From positions 5,239-50,110 of the forward strand of contig PATE01000090.1 in the NCBI GenBank assembly GCA_002712305.1: a DNA stretch of 44,872 nt, read 5' to 3'. The stretch comes from Gemmatimonadota bacterium (GTDB taxonomy: Bacteria > Latescibacterota > UBA2968 > UBA8231). Made by a program: the position numbers and the translations under genes. A model generated the notes under the pieces. The model did no database searches, was not told where the DNA came from, and saw only the letters and a list, made by a program, of their open reading frames with translations. Position 1 is the stretch's first letter. Every line of letters starts with the position of its first letter. This document shows positions 35,888-44,872 of the stretch, piece after piece.

Positions 35888-38278
35888 ATGCCAACTCGGA
35901 CCGTCCCTGTTCCTGCCATCTTGGCTATGGTAATCGCCTGCGCTGCTGTCTGTCACGCCGCCGACTACACGGTCCACGTCGTCGAGCCGGCAGTGACGGA
36001 CCACCTGATCCTGCCCGACGGTCCCCTGCCGGCGGTGTGCCGGCTGAAGACGAGCATCAGCCTGTCCGGCTGCCGAGGCGAGTACGAACCAGCATCGTTC
36101 GTGGTAACATCCTCCAAGCCGCTGGATCGAGTGCGCATCGAGGTGGACCCCCTCGCCGGTGAGGGCGGCCAGTGGCCGAGGGAGGCCGTGGACGTGCGCG
36201 TGGTCAAGTCATACTACGGCCGCTCATCGGCCGGCCCGCAGGCTCCCATCCCAGCGCTGCTGGTACACGACGACGACTTCCTGGCCATCGAGCCGGACCC
36301 AACGCCGGAAAACCCCGAGCGGATGAAGAACGTGACGCGGGGCCCCCTTCGCGATGCGCCGGAACTTCAGCCCGTGACCATCGAGAAGCGCCGGCAGTTC
36401 TGGATCACTGTCCGGATCCCCGATCGCGCCGACGCGGGAACCTACCGTACGACGCTGCGGATCGTGCCCGCCAACAGCGAACCTGTCAGCCTGGAGTTGG
36501 GGGTCGAAGTCCATCCCTTCGAGCTGCGTGATTCGATGCTCGAGTACTCGATGTACTACCCGGTCATGCTGGTCCCCGACGGTGCGCAGGACTGGCGCAC
36601 CGGCCAATGGTCGAACGTTGCGCGGCTCACGAGGCAGCAGTACATCGCCGAGTGCCGCAACATGCTGGCCCACGGCCTGTCGAACCCGAACATCTACGGC
36701 GGCGTGAGTGTGCGACCTGACGGAACGCTGGACACAAGCCAGCTGGAGCAGATTCTGCAGGCGCGGGAGGAGGCCGGGATGGGCCCTGGCGTGCCGCTGT
36801 ACACCATGACCAGCGCCGCGGAACCGGTGCGCAGGTCACTGACGGACCAGGAGAAGGCCCAGCGAATTCAGACGGTCCGGGACGTAATGACCTGGGCCAG
36901 ACGCCGGGGCTACCCCGACTTCTACTGGGCTGGGCAGGACGAGGCGTGGGGTGAGTGGCTGGCCTCCGAACGGGACAGCTTCCAGGCCATTCACGACGGA
37001 GGCGGCAGGACGTTCGTCGCGTGTGGCAGTGACTTCTTCAAGATCATCGGTGACGTGCTGCATCTGCCCGTGATGTACGTCAACATCAGCGACCCCATGA
37101 CACTCTTTGGAGCCGAACAGGGCTTTGGCCCGGACGAGTCACTGCGGCAGAATCACCGTCTCGCTTCGCTCATCGGCTTTGAACGTCAGGTGGACCATCC
37201 GACGTACCGTCGCTCCATCGACGGCCTGCACCGACTTGGCCGCAAGATCTTCACCTACACGACGCTGCGCCCGCCGATGCCACAGTGGCATCGCCGACAC
37301 GGGGGCCTGGGCCTGTGGCGCGTCGGCTTCGACGGCGTGATGAACTGGGCCTACACCCACATCAGCGCAGATCCGGAAAATCAGCCGATGCACTTCGCCA
37401 TGGTCTTGCGCACCGAGGGCGGCGTACTGGACACGCCCAAGTGGGAAGGCTTTCGCGAGGGCGTCGACGACGTGCGATATCTGACCACGCTGCTGGCCAC
37501 GTTGGCAGAGGCCCTCGGGCGATTTCCCGACGAGCCACTCATCGCCGAAACCCACCAGTGGGTCGGAAAGCTCGACGTGGCGCAGGGTGATCTGGACACC
37601 ATGCGCCGGGAGATGGCGCGGCGCATCGTCGCACTGCAGAGGCTGGGGCATCGAGACCTGACGCCGGCCGAGGCGCTCGCAGGTATCGACGTCGAGCGCG
37701 TCGAGATGGTGACGCTTGCGGATCACTGGCGCTTCAGGTTGGTCGAGATCGACCAGCCGACCATGATGAAGACCGACGCCTTCGCTCAGGATGATGGTTT
37801 GCGTGGTAAATGGTTCGACCCGGCGCTGGATGACAGCCAATGGGCGCCGGGGCAGGTTGGGGGCGGGTACGAGCTCGGGGCGGGGGGTGGCTGGGGCAAC
37901 GAGCCTGGCTTCGGCTGGTATCGCACGCGCCTCGCGCTGACCGCGTCGCAGCGCGCCGGGAAGTTCAAGTACCTGCACTTCGACGCCTGCGATGAGGACG
38001 CGTGGATCTACCTGAATGGCAAGCGAATCTTCGAACACACCGTTGAGAGCACCGGCCTGATGGGGTCCGAGATCTGGCGGACACCGTTCGTGGTGCCCCT
38101 GAACGACGTGGCACTCAACGGCGATGACGCGCTGGTCGTGCGCATCCGCAACACGGAGGGCATGGGCGGCATCTGGAAGCCCGTGCGGCTCATCGTCAGC
38201 GATCAGCTCATGGACGAGCGGCAGGTCAAGGCACTGGTCACGGTGAGAAATCGTTTTCCAGACACGATACATGAGTAG
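35888..38278 (+). CDS. Exported DUF4091-type glycoside-hydrolase-like protein with C-terminal carbohydrate-binding-like domain
   Basis: Signal MPTRTVPVPAILAMVIACAAVCHA; GEYEPASFVV, ADAGTYRTTLRI, YTTLRPPMPQWHRRHGGLGLWRVGFDGVMNWAY, WEGFREGVDDVRYLTTL; C-terminal YLHFDACDEDAWIYLNGKRIFEH...DALVVRIRNTEGMGGIWKPVRL. Confidence 0.82.
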   Translation: MPTRTVPVPAILAMVIACAAVCHAADYTVHVVEPAVTDHLILPDGPLPAVCRLKTSISLSGCRGEYEPASFVVTSSKPLDRVRIEVDPLAGEGGQWPREAVDVRVVKSYYGRSSAGPQAPIPALLVHDDDFLAIEPDPTPENPERMKNVTRGPLRDAPELQPVTIEKRRQFWITVRIPDRADAGTYRTTLRIVPANSEPVSLELGVEVHPFELRDSMLEYSMYYPVMLVPDGAQDWRTGQWSNVARLTRQQYIAECRNMLAHGLSNPNIYGGVSVRPDGTLDTSQLEQILQAREEAGMGPGVPLYTMTSAAEPVRRSLTDQEKAQRIQTVRDVMTWARRRGYPDFYWAGQDEAWGEWLASERDSFQAIHDGGGRTFVACGSDFFKIIGDVLHLPVMYVNISDPMTLFGAEQGFGPDESLRQNHRLASLIGFERQVDHPTYRRSIDGLHRLGRKIFTYTTLRPPMPQWHRRHGGLGLWRVGFDGVMNWAYTHISADPENQPMHFAMVLRTEGGVLDTPKWEGFREGVDDVRYLTTLLATLAEALGRFPDEPLIAETHQWVGKLDVAQGDLDTMRREMARRIVALQRLGHRDLTPAEALAGIDVERVEMVTLADHWRFRLVEIDQPTMMKTDAFAQDDGLRGKWFDPALDDSQWAPGQVGGGYELGAGGGWGNEPGFGWYRTRLALTASQRAGKFKYLHFDACDEDAWIYLNGKRIFEHTVESTGLMGSEIWRTPFVVPLNDVALNGDDALVVRIRNTEGMGGIWKPVRLIVSDQLMDERQVKALVTVRNRFPDTIHE

Positions 38279-38331
38279 GCATGGCGCCGTCGAGCTGGTC
38301 TACTCACGTGGGGTGAGTCGAGATCCCGAAG

Positions 38332-39084
38332 TCACGACTCGAGATCGTGTATGAAGTTCAGGCTTTCTTCGATGACGAAGTTACGAGTCAGGACCATGTG
38401 TCCGCGATCAGTGTAGTGCAGATAGCGATGGTGAACACCCTTTTCGGTCAGAGTTTCTGCCATTCGATCCGCCTGACTGACCGGCACCGAGGGATCATCG
38501 TCGGAGTGGAACAGAAGCATCGGCTTACTGCTGTCTGAGACGTGTTCGATCGGGGAAGCCAGTCGCCGCGCCTCGTCCCAGGGCACTCCGGGGGTTATCC
38601 AGCCGCATGCCCAATCCAGCGACAGCAGATCATAGGCGCCGGAAACACTGATCGAGGCGCGAAAGTCACACGACTCGCCCTCCCAGCCACCCGTATTCAT
38701 GAAAGGACCTTCCCCAAGGGTCGCGGCCAGAGACACCAGATGTCCTCCTGCGGACATACCCGTGAGATAGATCCGACTGAGATCTAGTTGGTATCTGTCC
38801 GCGTTTGCGTGGACCCAACGGATCGCGCAGAGCGTGTCCTGATAACACGCGGGAGCCGGTGTACAAGTGACCAGACGATATTCGATGGACATTGCGAAGA
38901 AACCGTGCTCAGTCCACTGATTCACATCTATGGCCGCACCCAACTGGTTTCGGCTGCTGTAGTGCCACCGCCCACCGTGCACACCGAGGATCACGGGGTA
39001 GGGGGCGGTCACGTCGCTGGGTGGAAGGGCGATGTCGGCAAGCAGTCCCGCGCCGAGGACTTCACCGTAGATGATGGTCTCCAT
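38332..39084 (-). CDS. Alpha/beta hydrolase (BD-FAE/esterase-like)
   Basis: YPVILGVHGGRWHYSSRNQLG, CAIRWVHANADRYQLDLSRIYLTGMSAGGHLVSLAATLG (GxSxGG), MLLFHSDDDPSVPVSQAD, GVHHRYLHYTDRGHM. Confidence 0.92.
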   Translation of the reverse strand: METIIYGEVLGAGLLADIALPPSDVTAPYPVILGVHGGRWHYSSRNQLGAAIDVNQWTEHGFFAMSIEYRLVTCTPAPACYQDTLCAIRWVHANADRYQLDLSRIYLTGMSAGGHLVSLAATLGEGPFMNTGGWEGESCDFRASISVSGAYDLLSLDWACGWITPGVPWDEARRLASPIEHVSDSSKPMLLFHSDDDPSVPVSQADRMAETLTEKGVHHRYLHYTDRGHMVLTRNFVIEESLNFIHDLES

Positions 39085-39188
39085 GTTCCTTATCAGCTCC
39101 TCTGTCGGCGAGAATGGGGGTATGCCAATCTGGCTTTCGTCAACGGTAGCAGACGAACACTCGATGGTACAACTCTTGGCCGGCGAAG

Positions 39189-40667
39189 TCAGGACCACTG
39201 ATCGAAGGGGCTCCGGTTCCGCTGTTGCACGAAGTCGACGAACAACTCCGCCTCGGCCAGCGTGATTGGCCCACCCAGCTGCGCCGGACGCGAGCGTAGC
39301 ACCACCTCGATGGTGTTGGGTCCTGACTGTGGCAGGATCTCCCACAGCGGATAACCGATCCAGGCGTAGCTGTAACCGACAGGGTCCCAGGTTCGGGTAC
39401 TCGCCGGAAGTTGCTGGCCATTCACGGACACCTCGACACAGTCATGGCGTGAAACATTGTCGATGTGTAGTCGCAGGGTTACGGACCGCAGCAATCCCTG
39501 CCGACGGACCGTCGGCAGATCATCTCCCACATACATGGTGAACGACTGACCGGCACCGTCCCCCACAACAGCAAGTTCCATCGGCAACGGTGACGTATAG
39601 TCCCAGATGGCGGCCTGCTCGAGGCGCGGCGTGATGAAGTAGTGCCGGCTCCGGCGGTGCATGAGCTCCATGTCGCCGATGTAGGAAAGCAGAACTCGTG
39701 TGTCGTCTTCGACCGTGCAGTAGGGCCAATTGAGCTGCATCATGTACAAGGCGTCGGCACCCTTGTGGAGGAAGTTTGTCGCCGCGGCGCGGTACATGGC
39801 CGGGGAGGCGGACTGGCGATCTGGATCCTTGCGATAGAACGGCCGTACGCCCGGATACACGTAGCAGTCGTGTCTGTGAGCCAGTTGGCTCAGTGCCTCG
39901 AAGGGCAGGTTTTGGTCCATGTTTTCGTCGACGTAGAAAATGGGCACGATGAAATCGACTAGATCCTCCTCGAGCCAGACGGGCACGTCCAACCCCGCTT
40001 TCTGGTTGCCCGCCGGTGTGGGCAACACGCGCACCCCCAACGCGATCGGGCGACCGCGGCGCCTGGCTGCCTCGTCCACCAGCTCGCGCACCTGGCGCAC
40101 GAAGTCGGTGAGGATGACCAGGCCTGCATCGACGTGCTCCGGTCGAAACACGGGGTCAGAGTTGGGCTCGTATGCGCAGTCGAGCTCGACGCCGTCGACG
40201 CCGTAGCGGGTCACGGCCTCTTCGATGAGGGCGAAGCGCTCCTGCCGGGCTTCGGGGGCCGAGAAGTCGGGCCGAACCGGGTCCTCGGGCAGGTTGTTGG
40301 CGGCCAGCCGCAGGCTGGCGTAGAAGTCCATGCCGTGGTGGTGCGCTCGATCGATCAGCATCCTGAGTGGGTCACGGCCCTGGTCGAGCAGACTGAGCAC
40401 GGTTTCCCGGGCACGCCAGTTGGCCACGTGATCTTCGGCACCGTCGAACCAGATCTCGCCGACCTGTGTTCCATACGACATGGTGCGGCCGATCCCCAGG
40501 CCGAAGACGAAGGTGTCGACCATACTGTTGCTGACGACATCCACCGGGTGCAGGACATCGAGTTCTTCAGGTGGTGGCTCGACCGTATACAGGTAGGCAT
40601 GGCGGGCGTCGTCATAGTAGAGCATCCGCGCCTTGGGCGGTCTGCCCATGGGTCGTCGATCGGTCAT
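39189..40667 (-). CDS. Glycosyl-hydrolase-like TIM-barrel protein with C-terminal beta-sandwich
   Basis: ERFALIEEAVTRYGVDGVELDCAYEPN, RGRPIALGVRVLPTPAGNQKAGLDVPVWLEEDLVDFIVPIFYVDEN, VYPGVRPFY; C-terminal SVTLRLHIDNVSRHDCVEVSVNGQQL...NTIEVVLRSR; no signal peptide seen. Confidence 0.65.
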   Translation of the reverse strand: MTDRRPMGRPPKARMLYYDDARHAYLYTVEPPPEELDVLHPVDVVSNSMVDTFVFGLGIGRTMSYGTQVGEIWFDGAEDHVANWRARETVLSLLDQGRDPLRMLIDRAHHHGMDFYASLRLAANNLPEDPVRPDFSAPEARQERFALIEEAVTRYGVDGVELDCAYEPNSDPVFRPEHVDAGLVILTDFVRQVRELVDEAARRRGRPIALGVRVLPTPAGNQKAGLDVPVWLEEDLVDFIVPIFYVDENMDQNLPFEALSQLAHRHDCYVYPGVRPFYRKDPDRQSASPAMYRAAATNFLHKGADALYMMQLNWPYCTVEDDTRVLLSYIGDMELMHRRSRHYFITPRLEQAAIWDYTSPLPMELAVVGDGAGQSFTMYVGDDLPTVRRQGLLRSVTLRLHIDNVSRHDCVEVSVNGQQLPASTRTWDPVGYSYAWIGYPLWEILPQSGPNTIEVVLRSRPAQLGGPITLAEAELFVDFVQQRNRSPFDQWS

Positions 40668-40830
40668 TCGTCCACCTCATTCATCAGGAGTGATTCGCGA
40701 TGCGCATCGAACACTAAGCCCTGCTCATCGGCGTCACCAGGAACCTGTGATTTGGGACCAGCTGTTGGTGCCTTTGCCGATGGCAACATAGACTCTGTGA
40801 ACTCGTCCCACGCCACGGTAGGAGGCTGAA

Positions 40831-42930
40831 GTGAGCGACTTTCCACGCCCCATAGCGGGCGGCAATGCCGGCGACGGATTACCTCTCGTCCTCGGCGACG
40901 ACTCGGTTGTGGGAGACCTGTTTACCGGCGCCAGCGCTGCCCACGTGCTGGACTGGGACGGGGATGGTCAGCACGAGATCGTCGCCTCCGGTGGCAACGG
41001 CGACATCTACAGCTACCGGATCGTAGACTTCTTGGCTGACGGCACGCCCATCGTCGATCGCGGCATGCAGTGGGGCGAAGTGTCGCGGGCACTGCATCGC
41101 AATGAGCGAGACAAGGGACTGGTAGGCACCATCGCCGTGGTGGCCGACTTCGATGGCGACGGGAGCACGGAAGCGATCCTGGCGCCACGCGGTTATTCAC
41201 AGAAGGAAACGACGGCAGTCACACTGCAGAATGGCCCCCCTGCGAGCCGGGATGAAGGGAGCCCGATTTCGGTCGAAGGCCGTGAGGTCAACTTCGGTGG
41301 CGGCACGGTGGCCGCTGTCGATTGGAACGGGGATGGTGTCGTCGACCTGATCGTGCTTGAAAGCGATCGGGGTGAGATGTGGAGCATGGACGAGGCAGGC
41401 GTCGTTCCCGAAGACCAGCGCGATCGGTATGACCGGGATGGTACCTGGTTCACTCGTTATCCCAGACAGTCTCTTCACCTGTTTCACAATACCAGCACGG
41501 CAGGCAGCATCGGTTTCACCTATGCAGGGAAGGCGACCATCGAGTTGCCCCGACATTCCTTCCACATCAGCGCCGTCGATCCCACCGACCCGGTATCAGG
41601 GCTTTTGCTGTTGAACTACTACGGCAGCGTCCACCACCTGCCGCTGTCGGCGCCGGGGGATGTTCCCGTCTGGGGTGAGGTGGCCGAGTTGTTCACCCTA
41701 CACGGCGAGCCATTCAACCGCATCGCTACGCTTCAGTCGGGAATCGGGGTTTCGGACGTCGTCGACGCGGGACGTTTCGACATTTTCGCCGCCGACAACG
41801 CGGGCAACATCGATTGGGCGCGGTGCTACGGACGGGACGCTGCGAATCGACCGATCTACGATACGCCGCGCAAGGTCAAGCAGCGGAATCCACATGTCAA
41901 CGGTGGTATCTTCTCGGTCCCCACGGTCGGCGACTGGCGTGGCACCGGCGTGCCGGATCTCCTCGTGGGTAGCATCGAGGGGTACATCTTCTGGTACAAG
42001 ACACTCTCCACCGACCCACTACGCTTTGCGGCGCCGGAGCGGGTGCGTTATGGAACGACCGAGATTCGCCGGCTTGCGACACCCTACCCCTCAGGAGGCC
42101 AGCATTGGGGCGGCTCCCAGAGCCCCTACGACGGTGAGACCGGTGGATACAGCAATCCCGTTCTGATCGATTGGAACGGCAGCGGGTTGCTCGACCTGGT
42201 CGTGTCCGACATGATCAGCCTCTATGAGTGGTATCCCAATTGGGGCACACAGACTGCACCGGAACTCGGGCCACCGCAGCGCCTGCACATTGCCGGATCG
42301 CCGCTCATTGGACCATGGCGACAACAGCCGGGGATCGGCTGTTTCAGCGACGATGTGCTCCCGGACATCATCATCCAGGATCACGACCTGGATCTGGCTC
42401 TGTACCGACGTGCAGGACCGAACGACCTGTCAGCCCTGCAACCAGGTGAGAAGCTGCGCTATGAGGACGGTTCGACGATCAAGACCCACGGTGTCTACAC
42501 GCCACCCGGCGGTGACGGCCGCGGGCGCACCAAGCTCAACGTGGTCGACTGGGACGACGATGGTCTCCTCGATCTGCTGATCGGTGTCGGCTCACAGCAT
42601 GGCAGCCCGTATCGCGGCAGCTATGTCCTGTTCGCCAGGAATGTCGGATCCAATCGTGAGCCGGTGTTCTCCAAGCCCGTCGTGCTCCTGTTCGACGAAG
42701 ATGGCCAGCCACTGGAATTCTGGCGGCATGGGGTGCACATGGCCCCCGTCGACTGGGACGGCGACGGTGCCTTTGAGCTGGTGGCCGGGGCGGATCAGGG
42801 CCATATCTGGTACTGGCACCGCGACCATTTCGGCCGTCCCGCCAACGGTGACCCGACCGCGATGGAACGACCCGATGGGGAGGAGGGTTTCGGCCCCCGC
42901 GACGACGCCGAAGACCACAATGACCGGTGA
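40831..42930 (+). CDS. FG-GAP/VCBS repeat protein without an obvious signal peptide
   Basis: VLDWDGDGQHEIVASG, VADFDGDGSTEAILA, AVDWNGDGVVDLIVLE, LIDWNGSGLLDLVVSD, VVDWDDDGLLDLLIGVG, PVDWDGDGAFELVAGAD; GTG preceded by GGAGG. Confidence 0.88.
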   Translation: MSDFPRPIAGGNAGDGLPLVLGDDSVVGDLFTGASAAHVLDWDGDGQHEIVASGGNGDIYSYRIVDFLADGTPIVDRGMQWGEVSRALHRNERDKGLVGTIAVVADFDGDGSTEAILAPRGYSQKETTAVTLQNGPPASRDEGSPISVEGREVNFGGGTVAAVDWNGDGVVDLIVLESDRGEMWSMDEAGVVPEDQRDRYDRDGTWFTRYPRQSLHLFHNTSTAGSIGFTYAGKATIELPRHSFHISAVDPTDPVSGLLLLNYYGSVHHLPLSAPGDVPVWGEVAELFTLHGEPFNRIATLQSGIGVSDVVDAGRFDIFAADNAGNIDWARCYGRDAANRPIYDTPRKVKQRNPHVNGGIFSVPTVGDWRGTGVPDLLVGSIEGYIFWYKTLSTDPLRFAAPERVRYGTTEIRRLATPYPSGGQHWGGSQSPYDGETGGYSNPVLIDWNGSGLLDLVVSDMISLYEWYPNWGTQTAPELGPPQRLHIAGSPLIGPWRQQPGIGCFSDDVLPDIIIQDHDLDLALYRRAGPNDLSALQPGEKLRYEDGSTIKTHGVYTPPGGDGRGRTKLNVVDWDDDGLLDLLIGVGSQHGSPYRGSYVLFARNVGSNREPVFSKPVVLLFDEDGQPLEFWRHGVHMAPVDWDGDGAFELVAGADQGHIWYWHRDHFGRPANGDPTAMERPDGEEGFGPRDDAEDHNDR

Positions 42931-43912
42931 AAGCATGGAGAGATCCGTCCACTATCAGGAGCAAGATCCGGGATTCCGATGGATCAAGGATGACGACGTC
43001 GCCATCAATTCTGACGGCCCCCTCGACTCGGATCGGACACTGACACCAAACGTGGTGAAGATGGATGGTGGTTACCGGATGTACTACCACGGCTTCGGCC
43101 CGGATCGCCCCAACCCCGACTCGAAGGGTTACATCTTGAGTGCTTTCTCCACCGATGCCCAGCACTGGGAAAAGGAGCCGGGCCTCAGGATGGATGCAGG
43201 AGGAGAAGGGGCCGCACACTACATCTGGAGTCCCGATGTAATCCCCCTGGAGGACGGTCGCTACCGGATGTACTACGAAGGCAAAACCGAGCAGGAGGCC
43301 GGCACCAAGGCGACGATCGTCAGTGCCATCTCCAGTGACGGGTTGAAGTGGGAGCGAGAACCGGGTGTGCGCCTTCAAGCGCCAGGTATGTCCTATCTGG
43401 CGCCGCGCTGCCTTTACCTTGAGGGCGGTGCATCCCATCGTTTTCGGCTCTATGCGAGCGCCTATCCATACCCCGATCTGGAGGTTCCCCCGGGTGTATT
43501 CACCAACCGGAACATCGTCAGCGCCGTCTCAGAAGATGGCCTGCTCTTCGCCCTGGAACCGGGCATTCGCATACCCCAGGACCGAGACCTGGAATCCAGC
43601 GCCGTCTATGCGCCCGAGGTCCTGCGCCTCGGAGAGGGTGGCTGGCGGATGTACTATGCCGGTTGGACGTCAGCCCCGGAGGTGCCGGCGGGATCGAAGT
43701 ATCACGGCAGGATCTTCAGTGCCTTTTCCCAGGACGGACTGAAGTGGACGAAAAACCCGGGGATCTGCATCGACAATGGCGGGCGATGGGACGCGGCCAA
43801 GGCATCCGAGCCATGCGTGATCGATCTTCCCGACGGCCGTTTCCGCATGTTCTACGAAGCCTGCGACATGGAGGGACGCTGGCGTATTGCCAGCGCGACC
43901 GCTGTCACATAG
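42920..43912 (+). CDS. Five-bladed beta-propeller glycosidase-like protein (GH43/GH32-type)
   Basis: Repeated blades TPNVVKMDGGYRMYYHGFG, IWSPDVIPLEDGRYRMYYEG, APEVLRLGEGGWRMYYAGW, EPCVIDLPDGRFRMFYEA with SAFSTDAQHWEKEPG / SAISSDGLKWEREPG / SAFSQDGLKWTKNPG; starts 11 nt before the upstream stop. Confidence 0.85.
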   Translation: MTGESMERSVHYQEQDPGFRWIKDDDVAINSDGPLDSDRTLTPNVVKMDGGYRMYYHGFGPDRPNPDSKGYILSAFSTDAQHWEKEPGLRMDAGGEGAAHYIWSPDVIPLEDGRYRMYYEGKTEQEAGTKATIVSAISSDGLKWEREPGVRLQAPGMSYLAPRCLYLEGGASHRFRLYASAYPYPDLEVPPGVFTNRNIVSAVSEDGLLFALEPGIRIPQDRDLESSAVYAPEVLRLGEGGWRMYYAGWTSAPEVPAGSKYHGRIFSAFSQDGLKWTKNPGICIDNGGRWDAAKASEPCVIDLPDGRFRMFYEACDMEGRWRIASATAVT

Positions 43913-43977
43913 GTCAGCTTGACCCCGCCTCAGCCGGTGCCGACGCCATTGGGACCGATACAGCCCCGCAGCTTAAG

Positions 43978-44872
43978 CTACTTGAGTCGGACGACGCTGA
44001 TCCCGTAGACGATGAGCCTCGGGATCTCGAAGGTGATGCGACCATCCACGACATTGTGAGCCAGCGCGAGAGGCTCCTTCATCTCCGGATAGATCCACTC
44101 GACACGATCGACTCTCGTATCGTCAGGCAGCAGCAGATCGACGCGGATGGGTCCCATCGGGATAGGAGTTTCCATCGCGGCGTCCTCGTCCTGGCGGTAG
44201 TTGATCCAATGCACGGGTATGGCCGCCGTCTCCTCGGCTCGCCAGGCGCGAACACGGACCGACCAGGGCGCATCGGTTCGCAACCAGAAACCATCGCACA
44301 GGTCTTCCAGTTTGGCCATCAAGCCCTGTCCTTCCCGTGAATCTGGCAGATGCGGATAGACCGGCATCTCTGGCTCTCCGGGCAATGTGCGAAGCACCGT
44401 GGGCCTCGGCTGCCAATCGTCGCTCTCCCACCGGAATACAGACCCGACGGAATCGGCAAAAAGCGGGTCCTGTTCTCGCTTGCCGCCTTCCGCATCCATG
44501 GTTCCCGTGGCACCGGCGACGACCAGGGCGCCGCCTGCATCCACGTGCCGCTGCACGGCGGCGATCTCTGTGTCATCCAGGCGACGGATGTCGGGCAGGA
44601 CCAACGTCGGGAACTCATCGGCCCGCTCCGCCAACTGGTCGTCGAACAACAGGTCGTAGAGCACGTGCCCGTCCTCGAGCCATTCGGCGATCCGCTTCAG
44701 TGCGTCGAGATAGTCCTCTTCACCGAGGCGTTCGGCCCGTCGCGGATAGACGAGGCCGACTTGAGAGATCGGCGTTGCCGGGTGCAGCAGATCCTCGTGA
44801 TCGGCGACGAAGCGCTGGTAACGGATGATGGGACCGAAGTAGTCCTCGGGCGCGATCCGCGTGGTCTCCTCG
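43978..44872 (-). CDS. Partial large protein, glycoside-hydrolase/GATase-like-fold C-terminal portion (beta-galactosidase trimerisation-like); continues beyond the right edge
   Basis: Reading frame open to the window edge (…ISQVGLVYPRRAERLGEEDYLDALKRIAEWLEDGHVLYDLLFDDQLAERADEFPTLVLPDIRRLDDTEIAAVQRHVDAGGALVVAGATG…). Confidence 0.6.
   Translation of the reverse strand, partial: EETTRIAPEDYFGPIIRYQRFVADHEDLLHPATPISQVGLVYPRRAERLGEEDYLDALKRIAEWLEDGHVLYDLLFDDQLAERADEFPTLVLPDIRRLDDTEIAAVQRHVDAGGALVVAGATGTMDAEGGKREQDPLFADSVGSVFRWESDDWQPRPTVLRTLPGEPEMPVYPHLPDSREGQGLMAKLEDLCDGFWLRTDAPWSVRVRAWRAEETAAIPVHWINYRQDEDAAMETPIPMGPIRVDLLLPDDTRVDRVEWIYPEMKEPLALAHNVVDGRITFEIPRLIVYGISVVRLK

Noticed and set aside
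37139-38272. 377-aa minus-strand ORF in the DUF4091 gene
   Set aside because: Shadow ORF; the plus strand encodes coherent domains with a signal peptide
38315-38346. GAGTCGAGATC / GACTCGAGATC near-direct repeat at the end of the esterase gene
   Set aside because: Only 10/11 identity, partly coding; likely chance
43970-43979. AGCTTAAGCT palindrome between convergent genes
   Set aside because: Short, overlaps a stop codon, no supporting stem or T tract

Overview
High-GC bacterial chromosomal or MAG-like window of about 45 kb, dense with catabolic and carbohydrate-type genes on both strands. No rRNA, tRNA, CRISPR array, transposase or phage module was recognised. Recognisable content: enolase-superfamily (MR/MLE) proteins, Gfo/Idh/MocA oxidoreductases, two PhyH-type dioxygenases, an AGE-type epimerase, an exported DMFase-like protein, an OprO/P-like porin, an ABC sugar importer without its ATPase, a polysaccharide-deacetylase-like protein, a YkgB-type lactonase, a metzincin-like multidomain exoprotein, a parallel beta-helix protein, a CNNM/CorC protein, a DUF6785-like membrane protein followed by two amidohydrolase-2-like proteins, a DUF4091-type protein, FG-GAP/VCBS proteins and a GH43/32-like propeller. 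The repertoire resembles Latescibacterota/Poribacteria-type genomes (inference only, no search run). Most interesting points: (i) two paralogues of an uncharacterised 'GEHGDYP...DKH' family that look like divergent Gfo/Idh/MocA proteins, one overlapping a lactonase gene; (ii) tandem 19-bp repeats plus palindromes in the porin promoter; (iii) a tandem amidohydrolase pair lacking the canonical metal motif, next to a membrane protein; (iv) a metzincin-like protein with an internal rather than C-terminal FlgD/T9SS-like domain; (v) many gene scars: frameshifts in a Walker A motif and an FG-GAP gene, an SDR with its catalytic middle deleted, a DUF362 chimera, a truncated ion channel, and a response regulator fused head-on into a truncated SnoaL-like gene. 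Calls rest on reading translations and motif recall; no database search was done.
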